NCBI RefSeq assembly: GCF_900156455.1 | Contig: NZ_FTNQ01000001.1 | Location: 558,001-622,000, forward strand | DNA: 64,000 nt | Direction: 5' to 3' | Source of the DNA: Microbacterium sp. RURRCA19A | GTDB taxonomy: Bacteria; Actinomycetota; Actinomycetes; Actinomycetales; Microbacteriaceae | Part shown: piece by piece, positions 41,172 through 50,149 of the stretch | How the letters are laid out: each line of letters starts with the position of its first letter | Position numbering within the stretch: the stretch's first letter is position 1 | Position numbers and translations under genes: made by a program | Notes under the pieces: model-generated | What the model was told of the DNA's origin: nothing | The model's input: only the letters and a program-made list of their open reading frames with translations | The model's database searches: none

Positions 41172-41645
41172 ATGACCAAACTCGACGCGGTCGACCTCGA
41201 CCTCCTCCGCGCCCTGTCCCACGATCCGCGCGCCACCGTCGTCGCGCTCGCCGAGAAGCTGGGGCTCTCGCGCAACACCGTCCAGGCGCGCATGAGCCGC
41301 CTCGAGAAAAGCGGGGTGTTCCTCGCGTTCGAGCGCACCCTGTCGGCCGAGGCGCTGGGCTTCCCGATCGAGGCGTTCCTGCAGGTGACGGTGCGGCAGG
41401 CGGAGCTCCCGGCGATCCGTGAGGCGCTCGCTCAGGTGCCCGAGGTGCTGCAGGCACACGGTCTCAGCGGTCAGGTCGACCTCCTCGTGCGAGTGGCGTG
41501 CCGCGACACGCAGCACCTGTTCGACACCGACGCGCGGATCCTCTCGATCGAGGGTGTCGAGCGCACCGAGACCTCCCTCGTCATGGGAGAGGTCATCGGC
41601 TACCGCGTGGGCCCGCTGATGAACCTGGCGCGCGAACGGCTGTAG
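41172..41645 (+). CDS. Lrp/AsnC family transcriptional regulator (BkdR-like)
   Basis: The 157-residue product has an N-terminal helix-turn-helix (ATVVALAEKLGLSRNTVQARMSRLE, about 17-42) and a RAM effector domain (FLQVTVRQAELPAIREAL; GQVDLLVRVACRD). Lrp-type regulators sense amino acids or keto acids, and this one is divergent from the bkd genes, as BkdR. ATG at 41172 follows TAATGT by 8 bases, close to a leaderless arrangement; an in-frame ATG at 41160 lies inside that -10 and is less likely. Confidence 0.9.
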   Translation: MTKLDAVDLDLLRALSHDPRATVVALAEKLGLSRNTVQARMSRLEKSGVFLAFERTLSAEALGFPIEAFLQVTVRQAELPAIREALAQVPEVLQAHGLSGQVDLLVRVACRDTQHLFDTDARILSIEGVERTETSLVMGEVIGYRVGPLMNLARERL

Positions 41646-41714
41646 GGCCCGTCGACCGCCGCCGGCTCGCGGCGGACGCGGGCGACGCGGCTACGACCGA
41701 TCCCCCAGCCCCGT

Positions 41715-42707
41715 CTACGGCGAGGGCACCACCGGGATGGTCGCCGTCTCGGTCCGCTGCTCCACCGGGTCACCGGCATCCATCCGCACGAGCACGACAC
41801 CGGCGAGCAGCACCGCTCCCCCGATGAACTGCACCGGCGCGGGCGTCTCGCCGAGCAGGAGCCACGCGAACCCGAGCGCGAACAGCACCTCGCTGAGCCC
41901 GACGAACGACGCCACGCGCGAGCCGATGAGCGGCACGGCGATGACCCCGAGCGCGTAGCCGAGGGTGGTGGCCACGGCGCCGACCCACAGCAGGGGCAGG
42001 ATGCCGGGGACCTCGAGGCCGACGATCGAGACGGTGATCGAGGGGGCGGCGAACGGCAGCATCCCCGAGACCACGAGGAGGGCCATGACGACGGTCCCGA
42101 CGATCAGACCGCCGGCGGCGAGCGCGAGCGGCGGGAGGGAGTCGCCGGCGCGCGCGGCGATCACGAAGTACACCGCCGTGCACGCGGCGGCGCACAGGGC
42201 GAACAGGGTTCCGAGGAGGTCGAACCGCGCACCGCTGATGTCGACGACCAGCACGAGGCCCACCATCGCCACGACCGAGCCGACGATGACGAGCTTCGAG
42301 GGGGCGCGTCGCGTGCGCACCCACACCGCCGCGACGAGCAGCACGGGCGCGATGTACTGGATCAGCAGCGCGACGGCTACCGGCATGCGCTGCATGGCGG
42401 CGAAGTAGAACAGCTGGCATCCGGCGACCGCGGTGAGCCCGAAGGCCGCGATGAGGAGTCCGTGCTGCCGCAAGAACCCGCGCTGGCGACGCATCGCGCG
42501 GATGAGCGCGGGCGAGAGCAGCAGGGATGCCAGCCCCATGCGCACGAGGAGCACCGCGCCGAGCGACCACCCGCCCTCGAGGAGCGGTTTGACGAACGGT
42601 CCACTGGAGGAGAACGCGAGCGCGGAGCCGACAGCGATGGCGAGTCCCGTGACGGCACCCGACGCGCGGTGGGTCGGACGTGGGAGGGTGGAGGAGGAAG
42701 TGGTCAT
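41715..42707 (-). CDS. EamA/DMT family transporter
   Basis: The 330-residue membrane protein has ten hydrophobic helices in two EamA repeats (about 25-150 and 165-300), with the LIQYIAPVLLVAAVWV and LSEVLFALGFAWLLLGETP signatures at the ends of the repeats. It would export or import a small metabolite such as an amino acid. The ATG at 42707 lies 11 bp from a palindromic element that also covers the promoter of the divergent CGNR regulator gene, so control by that regulator is likely. Confidence 0.9.
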   Translation of the reverse strand: MTTSSSTLPRPTHRASGAVTGLAIAVGSALAFSSSGPFVKPLLEGGWSLGAVLLVRMGLASLLLSPALIRAMRRQRGFLRQHGLLIAAFGLTAVAGCQLFYFAAMQRMPVAVALLIQYIAPVLLVAAVWVRTRRAPSKLVIVGSVVAMVGLVLVVDISGARFDLLGTLFALCAAACTAVYFVIAARAGDSLPPLALAAGGLIVGTVVMALLVVSGMLPFAAPSITVSIVGLEVPGILPLLWVGAVATTLGYALGVIAVPLIGSRVASFVGLSEVLFALGFAWLLLGETPAPVQFIGGAVLLAGVVLVRMDAGDPVEQRTETATIPVVPSP

Positions 42708-42717
42708 GCAGTGCCCG

Positions 42718-42798
42718 CTGTCAGGAGTCAAGTACGTTTACACTCGTGACAGTAGGGCCTTCGCCTGTCAGGAGTCAACATGGTCTTCATTCGTGACA
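42718..42798. promoter_or_regulatory. Duplicated palindromic operator between EamA and CGNR genes
   Basis: CTGTCAGGAGT (42718-42728) and ACTCGTGACAG (42742-42752) form an 11-bp dyad with one mismatch around 13 bp. A second, 34-bp copy (42765-42798) repeats the same elements CTGTCAGGAGTCAA and TCGTGACA with 7 mismatches. The second copy holds the CAGGAG ribosome binding site and the first codons of the CGNR gene. Position and symmetry suggest an operator for that regulator. Confidence 0.65.
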
Positions 42799-43340
42799 CC
42801 GAGCTCGTGCTCCGCGCCACGGTCGAGCTGGTCAACACGCTCCCCCACACCGACACCACGGGGGTCGACACTCTCGTGTCCGCGGACCAGCTCGACGACT
42901 TCGCGACCCGGCACGCCTACACCGGATCGCGCACGCACGACGAACGAGAACTCGCTGCGGTGCGCGGCATCCGCCCCCGCATCTACGAGCTGTGGACCGT
43001 CGACCGCGACGAGGCCGTACCGCTCGTGAACGCGATGCTCCGCGACGGCAAGGCCCTCCCCCAACTCGTCCGGCACGACGACTTCGACTGGCACATCCAC
43101 GCCTCCGACCCGTCCGACGCCCTCGCCCAACGCATGCTCGTCGAGGCCGCGATGGCGTTCGTCGACGTCATCCGCGCCGACGAGTACGCGCGCGTGCGCG
43201 TATGCGACGCCGACGACTGCAGCGGCGTGTACATCGACTTCTCGAAGAACGGGTCGAAGCGCTACTGCGATGCCGGGAACTGCGGGAACCGCATGAACGT
43301 CAACGCCTACCGCCGACGCAAGGCCGACCAGCCGGCCTGA
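42780..43340 (+). CDS. CGNR zinc finger transcriptional regulator
   Basis: The 186-residue product has an N-terminal ABATE (stress-response ligand-binding) domain and a C-terminal CGNR zinc finger (about 137-180): CDADDCSGVYIDFSKNGSKRYCDAGNCGNRMN followed by a basic AYRRRK stretch, in which the two Cys pairs bind zinc. Such proteins are predicted DNA-binding repressors. CAGGAG lies 6 nt before the ATG. The duplicated operator at its start suggests autoregulation and control of the divergent transporter gene. Confidence 0.9.
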   Translation: MVFIRDTELVLRATVELVNTLPHTDTTGVDTLVSADQLDDFATRHAYTGSRTHDERELAAVRGIRPRIYELWTVDRDEAVPLVNAMLRDGKALPQLVRHDDFDWHIHASDPSDALAQRMLVEAAMAFVDVIRADEYARVRVCDADDCSGVYIDFSKNGSKRYCDAGNCGNRMNVNAYRRRKADQPA

Positions 43341-43361
43341 GCTGCGGCTGCCGCGCGGGGC

Positions 43362-44246
43362 TCAGGGCTCGGAACGCTCGAGGAACCGGCGGATCGCGGA
43401 CGCCGCGGCGGCGGGCGTCTCGTAGTGGATCAGATGACCGACCGCGGGGATCTCGACGAGTTCGGCATCCGGGAACAGCGTGGCGAGGTGACGCTCGGCT
43501 TCGATCGGGGTGATGTCGTCCTTCTCGGCCGCGATCAGGAGCGTGGGCTGGACGATGCGCGGCGCGAACTCCCGCACGTCGTGCGAGACGCTCGTGACGA
43601 ACGCCTCGTGGAGCACGTCGCGATCGGCGAAGCGCGAGAAGTAGGCGTCGTGCTGCTCGTGCACGAAGCGGCGCAGCTCGGGTTCGCGGGTCTTCGCCAT
43701 CGCGATGCTCATGACGCGCACGATGACACCGTTGCGCAGGAGCGCGTCGCCGAGGGCGCGGGGCAGCCGCGCACCGGCGAGGTAGTAGAACACCGCCAGC
43801 CGGGTGAGGAGACCGCGAGGTCCTTCGAGAGCGGGGGCGCCGATCGGGTTGACGAGGATCAGCCGCGGGGTCGCCAGGCCGCCGGCGACCGCCGCGGACG
43901 CGACGATCGAGCCGAAGGAATGCCCGAGCACGACCGCACCCGGGGTCTCGGACTCGACGAACGCGCGGAGCCAGTCCGCGTACGCGTCGAGGTCGTGCGC
44001 GCGTCCGGGCAGCGGAGCGGTCTCGCCGAATCCCGGAAGATCGGGAGAGACGACCCGGATGCCGTGCAGGTGCGCCACGACCGGTTCGAGCCCGTGGTGC
44101 TCGCCGCGGAACCCGTGCACCGCGACGATGGTGGTTTCGGCGGTGTCGTCGCCATAGGTCCAGTACGCCGTCGTGCCGCCCAGGATCTCAGCCGTGCGCC
44201 GTTGCACCGGGATCTCGGCCAGGAGCGGGGCGTAGGGATTCGGCAT
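43362..44246 (-). CDS. Alpha/beta hydrolase
   Basis: The 294-residue product has VAVHGFRGEHHGLEP (oxyanion region), VVSPDLPGFGET, the nucleophile elbow VLGHSFGSIVAS (Ser about 111), an acid residue in LLIAAEKDDITP and His in IPAVGHLIHYETP. A cap of about 60 residues sits between. It is cytoplasmic with unknown substrate. ATG at 44246 lies six bases after TAGAAT, the leaderless pattern. Confidence 0.9.
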   Translation of the reverse strand: MPNPYAPLLAEIPVQRRTAEILGGTTAYWTYGDDTAETTIVAVHGFRGEHHGLEPVVAHLHGIRVVSPDLPGFGETAPLPGRAHDLDAYADWLRAFVESETPGAVVLGHSFGSIVASAAVAGGLATPRLILVNPIGAPALEGPRGLLTRLAVFYYLAGARLPRALGDALLRNGVIVRVMSIAMAKTREPELRRFVHEQHDAYFSRFADRDVLHEAFVTSVSHDVREFAPRIVQPTLLIAAEKDDITPIEAERHLATLFPDAELVEIPAVGHLIHYETPAAAASAIRRFLERSEP

Positions 44247-44334
44247 CCGTCGATTCTAGGCGGGGAGGCTCGGCGCACTCGGCCTCCCGGTGCGCCTCGG
44301 GGGCCGTGTCGGTGCCCCGTCTTAGCCTGATCGC

Positions 44335-45069
44335 ATGACCACGTGGCAGGCCGAGCCGCTCCCGCTGTTCCAGACACCGGAGTGGGCGCGCGTCGTCGGT
44401 GTGTTCGACCTCGAGACCACGGGGGTCGATGTCCGCGACGACCGGATCGTGACCGCGCACGTGGGCGTGCTCGACGCCGACGGCCACGTCATCGACGCGC
44501 GCGATTGGCTCGCCGACCCGGGCGTCGAGATCCCGGCCGGAGCCGCGGCGATCCACGGCGTCACGACCGCCCGGGCCCGCGCCAAAGGAGCACCGGCCGC
44601 CGCGGTGGTGTCCGAGGTCGTCGAGGCACTCCGAGCGCTCTTCGACGCGGGCATCCCGGTGGTCGCCTACAACGCGCCCTTCGACTTCTCCCTGCTGAGG
44701 AACGAGGCGGTGCGTCATGGCATCCCGCCGATCGACGCCCCCTCGCCTGTGATCGATCCGCTGGTCGTCGACAAGACCTACGACCGCTACCGTCGCGGCA
44801 AGCGCACCCTCTCGCACGTCGCCGCGCACTACGCCGTGCCCTTGGAGTCCGCCCACGAGGCGTGCGCGGACGCCGTCGCCGCCGGACGCCTCGCCCTGGC
44901 GCTCGCCGAACGCTACGCCGCATGGCTGCCGCCGACCCTCGACGAACTGCACACGCGCCAGATCGCGTGGGCGCGCGCGCAGGCGGCGAGCCTCACGGAG
45001 TACTTCGTGAAGATCGGTCGTCTGGATGCCACGGCTCCGCCGATCGACGGGGCCTGGCCGATCCGCTGA
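44335..45069 (+). CDS. DEDDh 3'-5' exonuclease (DnaQ-like)
   Basis: The 244-residue product has exonuclease motif I FDLETTG (Asp25, Glu27), IHGVTTARA, motif II VAYNAPFDFSLL, and motif III HEACADAVAAGRL, with the His and Asp of the DEDDh class. It acts on single-stranded DNA ends in repair or proofreading. The last 60 residues form a helical tail. ATG at 44335 lies six bases after TAGCCT without a Shine-Dalgarno, indicating a leaderless mRNA. Confidence 0.92.
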   Translation: MTTWQAEPLPLFQTPEWARVVGVFDLETTGVDVRDDRIVTAHVGVLDADGHVIDARDWLADPGVEIPAGAAAIHGVTTARARAKGAPAAAVVSEVVEALRALFDAGIPVVAYNAPFDFSLLRNEAVRHGIPPIDAPSPVIDPLVVDKTYDRYRRGKRTLSHVAAHYAVPLESAHEACADAVAAGRLALALAERYAAWLPPTLDELHTRQIAWARAQAASLTEYFVKIGRLDATAPPIDGAWPIR

Positions 45070-45165
45070 GCGGGGCGGGTGGCACGATGGCCGGGCGCGC
45101 GGTGATCGACGGTCGGCGACGACTGGCCACGGGGCGATGTCGGACCCCCTCATTAGTGTTCGAAT

Positions 45166-46647
45166 ATGGAGATCCCGGCACCCCCTCGCGATCGGTCGTC
45201 GACGACCGGCGGGCAGGTCTGGGCGCCCTGGCCCGACGGTGATCGTCTGCAGGCCGACGCGGATTCCGCCTGGGCGATCGCGCTCGGGATCGTCGACGAA
45301 GCCGACGTGCGCGGCGCCGATCGCGGAACGTCTCACGGCCCCACCGCGCTGCTCGACCGCCTCGACGATGCGGCAGTGGCCCGCCATCGGGCCACTGCCG
45401 CCGAGTACGACCTGATCCACCGCGTGCTGCGCGACGCGCTCGATGACCCCGACCCCTGGGTCGGCCCCGACCCCACGCTCGACGGACTGTGGCACGACCC
45501 GCGGGGCCGCACGCCCGCGGCCGTCCGACGTGACCGCCTCGACATGGCCGAGCGCGCCGCGGCGGCCGAGATCGCGGTGCGGCTCCGGATCGCCGAACAG
45601 ACCGTGCGCACCCGCGCGGCGCACGCGGGCGTCCTTCGCGAGCGCTGCCCGGGGATGTGGGCCGCGTTCACCGAGGGACGGGTGTCGGAGCGTCACGCGG
45701 TCGAGACCGCGCGGCTGGCCGCGACTCTGCCGGAGGATCGTGACGCATGGGGAGCGTTCGACCTCGGTGCCCTCGACCGGGCGCTGAGGCTCGCGCCCGC
45801 GCGGTTCGCCACCGCCGCGCGCGTCTTGCGCGAACGCGTGCACGCCGAGTCGATCGAGGCGCGCCACGGCCGCGCCCGCGGTAACCGCGGAGTGTGGATG
45901 ACGGCCGAACTCGACGGCATGGCCACGCTCACCGCCTTCCTTCCCGCCGACCGCGCCGCCGCGGCGATGACGCGCCTCGACCGCACGGCCCGGCATCTCG
46001 CCGCCGCGGTCGACGAGACGCGCACGCTCGCTCAGCTCCGCGCCGATGTGTTCGCCGATCTGCTCTCCGGCGCGGGACCGACGGTGGATGCCACACACAC
46101 TCACGTCTCCACGACGCCGGGCACGCGCGACCGCGCGACGGCCGTCCGCACATCGACCGCCGCGCCGGCCCCCGGCCGCCCCAGCGTGATCGTCACGATC
46201 CCCGCTCTCACTCTGCTCGGCGCCGACGACGCTCCCGCGACCCTCGACGGCTACGGCCCGATCGACCTCGGCACGGCTCGGCGGCTGGCGGGAGACGCGC
46301 CCTCATGGATCCGCGTGCTCACCCACCCCGTCACCGGCGCGCCCGTCGCCCTCGACCGCACGACCTACCGGGTCCCCACGGCCCTGCGCCGCTGGCTCGG
46401 GATCACCTCGCCGGCGTGCGCCTTCCCCGGGTGCGCCCGTCCGACGCGCGACTGCGACCTCGACCACCTTCACGCGTGGAGCGACGGTGGCGCGACCGAC
46501 GACGACAACCTCGATCCCGAGTGCCGCCACCATCACCGAATGCGCCATGAGAGCCGCTGGTCCGCCAGCCGCGATCCCGATACCGGCGACCTCGCGTGGA
46601 CGACACCCCTCGGGGCGCACGTCGAGGCCGACCCACCGCCGTTCTAG
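45166..46647 (+). CDS. DUF222 domain HNH endonuclease
   Basis: The 493-residue product has a large DUF222 region (about 60-300, AEYDLIHRVL ... RAAAAEIAVRLRIAEQTVRTRAAHAGVL, FTEGRVSERHAVETARL) and a C-terminal HNH domain: C-x4-C pair in CAFPGCARPTRDCDLDHLHAWSDGG, then NLDPECRHHHR. These 13E12-like proteins are repeated in many actinobacterial genomes and are thought to be nucleases of unknown role. ATG at 45166 lies six bases after TAGTGT. Base composition matches the neighbours, so there is no sign of recent transfer. Confidence 0.92.
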   Translation: MEIPAPPRDRSSTTGGQVWAPWPDGDRLQADADSAWAIALGIVDEADVRGADRGTSHGPTALLDRLDDAAVARHRATAAEYDLIHRVLRDALDDPDPWVGPDPTLDGLWHDPRGRTPAAVRRDRLDMAERAAAAEIAVRLRIAEQTVRTRAAHAGVLRERCPGMWAAFTEGRVSERHAVETARLAATLPEDRDAWGAFDLGALDRALRLAPARFATAARVLRERVHAESIEARHGRARGNRGVWMTAELDGMATLTAFLPADRAAAAMTRLDRTARHLAAAVDETRTLAQLRADVFADLLSGAGPTVDATHTHVSTTPGTRDRATAVRTSTAAPAPGRPSVIVTIPALTLLGADDAPATLDGYGPIDLGTARRLAGDAPSWIRVLTHPVTGAPVALDRTTYRVPTALRRWLGITSPACAFPGCARPTRDCDLDHLHAWSDGGATDDDNLDPECRHHHRMRHESRWSASRDPDTGDLAWTTPLGAHVEADPPPF

Positions 46648-46719
46648 ACGCGCATCGCGCCGCGCATCGCGTAGCCCACCGCGCGCGCCGCGCGATCACA
46701 CGCCTGCCAGACTTTCTCC

Positions 46720-47538
46720 GTGACCCTCCGCATCGCCACCGTCCAAGCCGAGGCGACACGCGGCGACCTCGACGCCAACCTGTCGCGCGCTGCGGACTGG
46801 ATCGAACGAGCCGGCGCGCAGAACGTGGACGTCATCGTCTTCCCCGAGGCGTTCACGACCGGTTACGACGACGCCGTCTTCTCCGGCGCACTCCCGGACG
46901 CCGCCGACACCCGCTGGCTGGCCGCGGTGCAGCGGGCCGTCGACCGCACCGGCATCGTCGCGATCCTCAACACCGCCCTGGACCGCGGTGACCGCCGCAC
47001 GTTGACCGACGTCGTCGTCACGCCGCACCGACCGGCCGTCGTGGCCTACGACAAGCAGCACCTGTATGACAGCGAGCGCACCGTCTTCGCCGCGGGCGAC
47101 GCCGGGTTCTCGTTCGTGGTGAACGACCTGCGCCTCGCACTGTCGGTCTGCTACGACGCGAACTTCCCCGAGCATGCCGCGGCGGCCGCGGCGGCGGGCG
47201 CCGACGTGTACGTGAACAGCGGCGCGTATTTCCCGGGCGGCGCACACCGCCGCGACCTCCACTACGCCGCTCGCGCCCTCGACAACGGCATGTACGTCGT
47301 GTTCAGCGGCCTCGTCGGCGGGACGAATCACTTCATCGGCGGCTCGGCGATCTTCGACCCGACGGGCCGCCGCGTCGCCGCGGTCGACGACGTCGAGGGG
47401 CTGGCCATCGCAGACCTCGATCGCGACGAGATCGTGCGCATCCGCGACGACCAGAGGATGTGGGCCGATCGTCGCGCAGAACTCGGCCCGCAGCGCACGT
47501 TCGGACCGCTCACCGGCGGCGCGCCCGCCGCCGAATGA
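46720..47538 (+). CDS. Carbon-nitrogen hydrolase (nitrilase superfamily)
   Basis: The 272-residue product has the catalytic triad Glu43 (FPEAFTTGYD), Lys112 (YDKQHLYD) and Cys144 (SVCYDANFPE), and the fold of omega-amidase or N-carbamoyl hydrolases. It would release ammonia from an amide. GTG at 46720 lies six bases after CAGACT, a variant of the leaderless pattern. It ends at a hairpin terminator shared with rpmE2. Confidence 0.92.
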   Translation: MTLRIATVQAEATRGDLDANLSRAADWIERAGAQNVDVIVFPEAFTTGYDDAVFSGALPDAADTRWLAAVQRAVDRTGIVAILNTALDRGDRRTLTDVVVTPHRPAVVAYDKQHLYDSERTVFAAGDAGFSFVVNDLRLALSVCYDANFPEHAAAAAAAGADVYVNSGAYFPGGAHRRDLHYAARALDNGMYVVFSGLVGGTNHFIGGSAIFDPTGRRVAAVDDVEGLAIADLDRDEIVRIRDDQRMWADRRAELGPQRTFGPLTGGAPAAE

Positions 47539-47572
47539 CGGAAGCCCCCGTCCCGAAGGACGAGGGCTTCCG
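47539..47572. terminator. Terminator between nitrilase and rpmE2 genes
   Basis: CGGAAGCCC (47539-47547) pairs with GGGCTTCCG (47564-47572), with an inner GTCC/GGAC step. It begins immediately after the nitrilase stop and lies before the convergent rpmE2 stop. Confidence 0.8.
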
Positions 47573-47589
47573 GCGAGAACCGCTGCGAC

Positions 47590-47844
47590 TCAGCGCGAGC
47601 CGCCGAAGTTCTTGAAGCGCTGGTTGAACTTCTCGACACGACCGGCCGAGTCCATGATGCGCTGCTTACCCGTGTAGAAGGGGTGCGAAGCCGACGAGAT
47701 CTCCACGTCGATGACGGGGTACTCGACGCCGTCGAGCTCGATCGTCTTGTCGCTGGAGACCGTCGAACGAGTGAGGAAGGTCTCGCCCGAGCCGAGGTCG
47801 CGGAACACGACGGCCTTGTACGTGGGGTGGATGTCAGTCTTCAT
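47590..47844 (-). CDS. rpmE2: 50S ribosomal protein L31 type B
   Basis: The 84-residue product [20 protein letters not shown]...[24 protein letters not shown] matches L31 type B, which lacks the zinc-binding cysteines of the other form. Type B copies replace the zinc-containing L31 under zinc limitation in many bacteria. I see no clear Zur box upstream, so constitutive use is also possible. AAAGGA lies before the ATG. A TAGACT element is found about 80 bp upstream. Confidence 0.95.
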   Translation of the reverse strand: MKTDIHPTYKAVVFRDLGSGETFLTRSTVSSDKTIELDGVEYPVIDVEISSASHPFYTGKQRIMDSAGRVEKFNQRFKNFGGSR

Positions 47845-47968
47845 GGGAGGTCCTTTGAGAAGTGGTGCCCTGGATTCTGCCAGGACGGTCAAAGTCTGCG
47901 GCGCCGGGGGCACCAAAGGACGAGTCTATCAGGCCCGTGGCCCCGCTACGACGCAGCTTCCGAAGCGA

Positions 47969-48751
47969 TCAGGACGCGCGTGCCGCGTAGCGGCCGGCAT
48001 CCTGGGTCAGGCTGATCTGCACCCCGAACGTCGCCGACAGATTGTCGGCCGTGAGCGCCTCGGACAGGGGCCCGGATGCCACGATCTCGCCGTCGCGCAG
48101 CAGCAGGACGTGCGTGAACCCGACGGGGATCTCCTCGACGTGGTGGGTGACCATGATCATCGCCGGCGTGGTCGGGGCCGACGCGTAGCCGGAGAGGAGG
48201 GCGAGGAGTTCTTCGCGGGCGCCGAGGTCGAGGCTGGCGGTCGGCTCGTCGAGCAGCAGCAGTTCGGGGTCGGTCATGACCGCCCGGGCGATCTGCACGC
48301 GCTTCTGCTCGCCGTCCGACAGCGTCCCGAACGTGCGGTCGGCGAGGTGGTCGAGGCGCCACTCGGCGAGCACGCGCAGCGCGCGGCGCTCGTCGATGTC
48401 GTCGTACTGCTCGCGCCACCGACCCGTGACCGAGTACGCGGCGGTCAGGACGACGTCGAGCACCGTCTCTTCCGGCGGCACCCGGCGCGCCATGGCCGAC
48501 GATGCGAATCCGATGCGCGGACGCAGCTCGAACACGTCCGTCCGCCCGAGACGCTCGCCGAGGATCGTCACCGAGCCCGACGTGGGATGGATCAGCGTGT
48601 CGGCCAGCTGGAGCACGGTGGTCTTGCCGGCACCGTTGGGGCCGAGAACGACCCAGCGTTCATCGTCGGAGACGGTCCAGTCGAGGTGGGACACGATGTC
48701 CCGGGCGTTCCGGCGGACGACGACGTCGGAGAACTCCAGAACCTGCGGCAT
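47969..48751 (-). CDS. ABC transporter ATP-binding protein
   Basis: The 260-residue product has Walker A GPNGAGKTT (about 38), signature LSDGEQKRVQIARA, Walker B LLLLDEPTASLD and switch His in MVTHHVEEI. The signature begins LSDGE instead of LSGGQ, as in single ATPases of the ModF/YlmA type. No permease is adjacent, so its partner is unknown and a non-transport role is possible. ATG at 48751 lies six bases after TAGGCT (leaderless). Confidence 0.9.
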   Translation of the reverse strand: MPQVLEFSDVVVRRNARDIVSHLDWTVSDDERWVVLGPNGAGKTTVLQLADTLIHPTSGSVTILGERLGRTDVFELRPRIGFASSAMARRVPPEETVLDVVLTAAYSVTGRWREQYDDIDERRALRVLAEWRLDHLADRTFGTLSDGEQKRVQIARAVMTDPELLLLDEPTASLDLGAREELLALLSGYASAPTTPAMIMVTHHVEEIPVGFTHVLLLRDGEIVASGPLSEALTADNLSATFGVQISLTQDAGRYAARAS

Positions 48752-48882
48752 GCGTCCAGCCTAACGGCCTCGGCGCACCGGCAACGGCGCGCCACCCCGG
48801 CCTGGGGACAGGCCCGTCGCTTGCCCGCGACCTCCGCGGACGTCGTGCCCACCGAGACCGCCCTGCGCGCCAGAGCACGGAG

Positions 48883-50073
48883 TTACTTCCCCGCGACCTC
48901 CGCGTACAGCGCCGCGGTCGTCTGGGCGATCGCGGCCCAGCTGAAGTCGTCGATCGCGCGTCGGCGCCCGGCCTCGCCGTACTCCGCCGCGCGTGTGGCA
49001 TCCGTCACCACCTCGGTGAGGACACGGGCGAGATCATCGACGAAACGTTCCGGATCGACGGGGGTGCCGGTGCCGTCCTGCACCTGCTCGATCGGCACGA
49101 GACGGCCCGTGACACCGTCCACGACGACCTCGGGAATGCCCCCGGTGGCCGTGCCCACGACGGCGGCGCCGCAGGCCATGGCTTCGAGGTTCACGATGCC
49201 GAGCGGCTCGTACACCGACGGGCAGACGAACGTCGTGGCCGCCGTGAGGATCGCGCACAGTTCGTGGCGCGGAAGCAGCCGGTCGATCCACACGACGCCC
49301 TCGCGCGTGGACTGGAGACCGCGGACGAGCTCCTCGACCTCGGCGAGGATCTGCGGGGTGTCGGGCGCACCGGCGCACAGCACGAGCTGCACGTCGGGCG
49401 GCAGCTGCTCCGCGGCGCGCAGCAGGTAGGGCAGCCCCTTCTGGCGGGTGATGCGCCCCACGAACACCACCGAGGGCCGCGAGGCGTCGATGCCGACGGA
49501 CGCGAGGAACGCCTCGTCGGACACCGGATGCCACGCCTCGGTGTCGATGCCGTTGTAGATCACGCGCACCTTGGCGGGATCCAGCGACGGGTAGCTGCGG
49601 AGGATGTCCTGACGCATGCCCTCGCTCACGGCGACGACCGCGGCGGCGCCCTCGTACGCGGTCTTCTCGATGAAGCTCGACACGGCGTAGCCGCCGCCGA
49701 GCTGCTCGGCCTTCCAGGGACGCAGCGGCTCCAGGCTGTGGGCGGTGACCACGTGCGGGATGCCGTGCAGCAACGACGCGAGATGCCCGGCGAAGTTCGC
49801 GTACCAGGTGTGGGAGTGCACGACGTCCGCGCCGGCGACGTCGGAGACGATCTCGAGGTCGGTACCGAGGGTCTGGATCGCCCCGTTCGCGGAGGCCAGT
49901 TCGGTCGGCACCGCGTACGAGGTCGTGTCGGGTTCGTCGCGCGGCGCGCCGAACGCCCGTACCTGCACCTCGGTGCCCTCCGCGCGGAGGGCACGGACCA
50001 GCTCGGTCGCGTGGACACCCGCTCCTCCGTAGATCTCCGGCGGGTACTCCTTGGTCACGACATCGACGCGCAT
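48883..50073 (-). CDS. glgA: Glycogen synthase, actinobacterial GT4 type
   Basis: The 396-residue product has [23 protein letters not shown] at the start and [22 protein letters not shown], then [29 protein letters not shown], which is the donor-binding EX7E motif. This is the GT4 family that makes maltose-1-phosphate or glycogen in actinobacteria (also called GlgM). It is divergent from glgC, which makes its ADP-glucose. ATG at 50073 lies seven bases after TACGGT. A 19-bp copy of its 3' end lies 66 bp downstream. Confidence 0.93.
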   Translation of the reverse strand: MRVDVVTKEYPPEIYGGAGVHATELVRALRAEGTEVQVRAFGAPRDEPDTTSYAVPTELASANGAIQTLGTDLEIVSDVAGADVVHSHTWYANFAGHLASLLHGIPHVVTAHSLEPLRPWKAEQLGGGYAVSSFIEKTAYEGAAAVVAVSEGMRQDILRSYPSLDPAKVRVIYNGIDTEAWHPVSDEAFLASVGIDASRPSVVFVGRITRQKGLPYLLRAAEQLPPDVQLVLCAGAPDTPQILAEVEELVRGLQSTREGVVWIDRLLPRHELCAILTAATTFVCPSVYEPLGIVNLEAMACGAAVVGTATGGIPEVVVDGVTGRLVPIEQVQDGTGTPVDPERFVDDLARVLTEVVTDATRAAEYGEAGRRRAIDDFSWAAIAQTTAALYAEVAGK

Positions 50074-50149
50074 GACACGAACCGTAGCGCAGCGAAACCC
50101 CCGCCGCGCGCCGGTTCCCGGGATCGCGCTCGCACCTTATGGTGGTGCC

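Noticed and set aside
45166-46647. DUF222-HNH gene as a homing or mobile endonuclease
   Set aside because: Composition and promoter style match the chromosome, there are no flanking repeats, and this family is a normal multicopy component of actinobacterial chromosomes.
47845-47968. Zur box upstream of the L31 type B gene
   Set aside because: No AT-containing dyad resembling an actinobacterial Zur site could be found in this gap.
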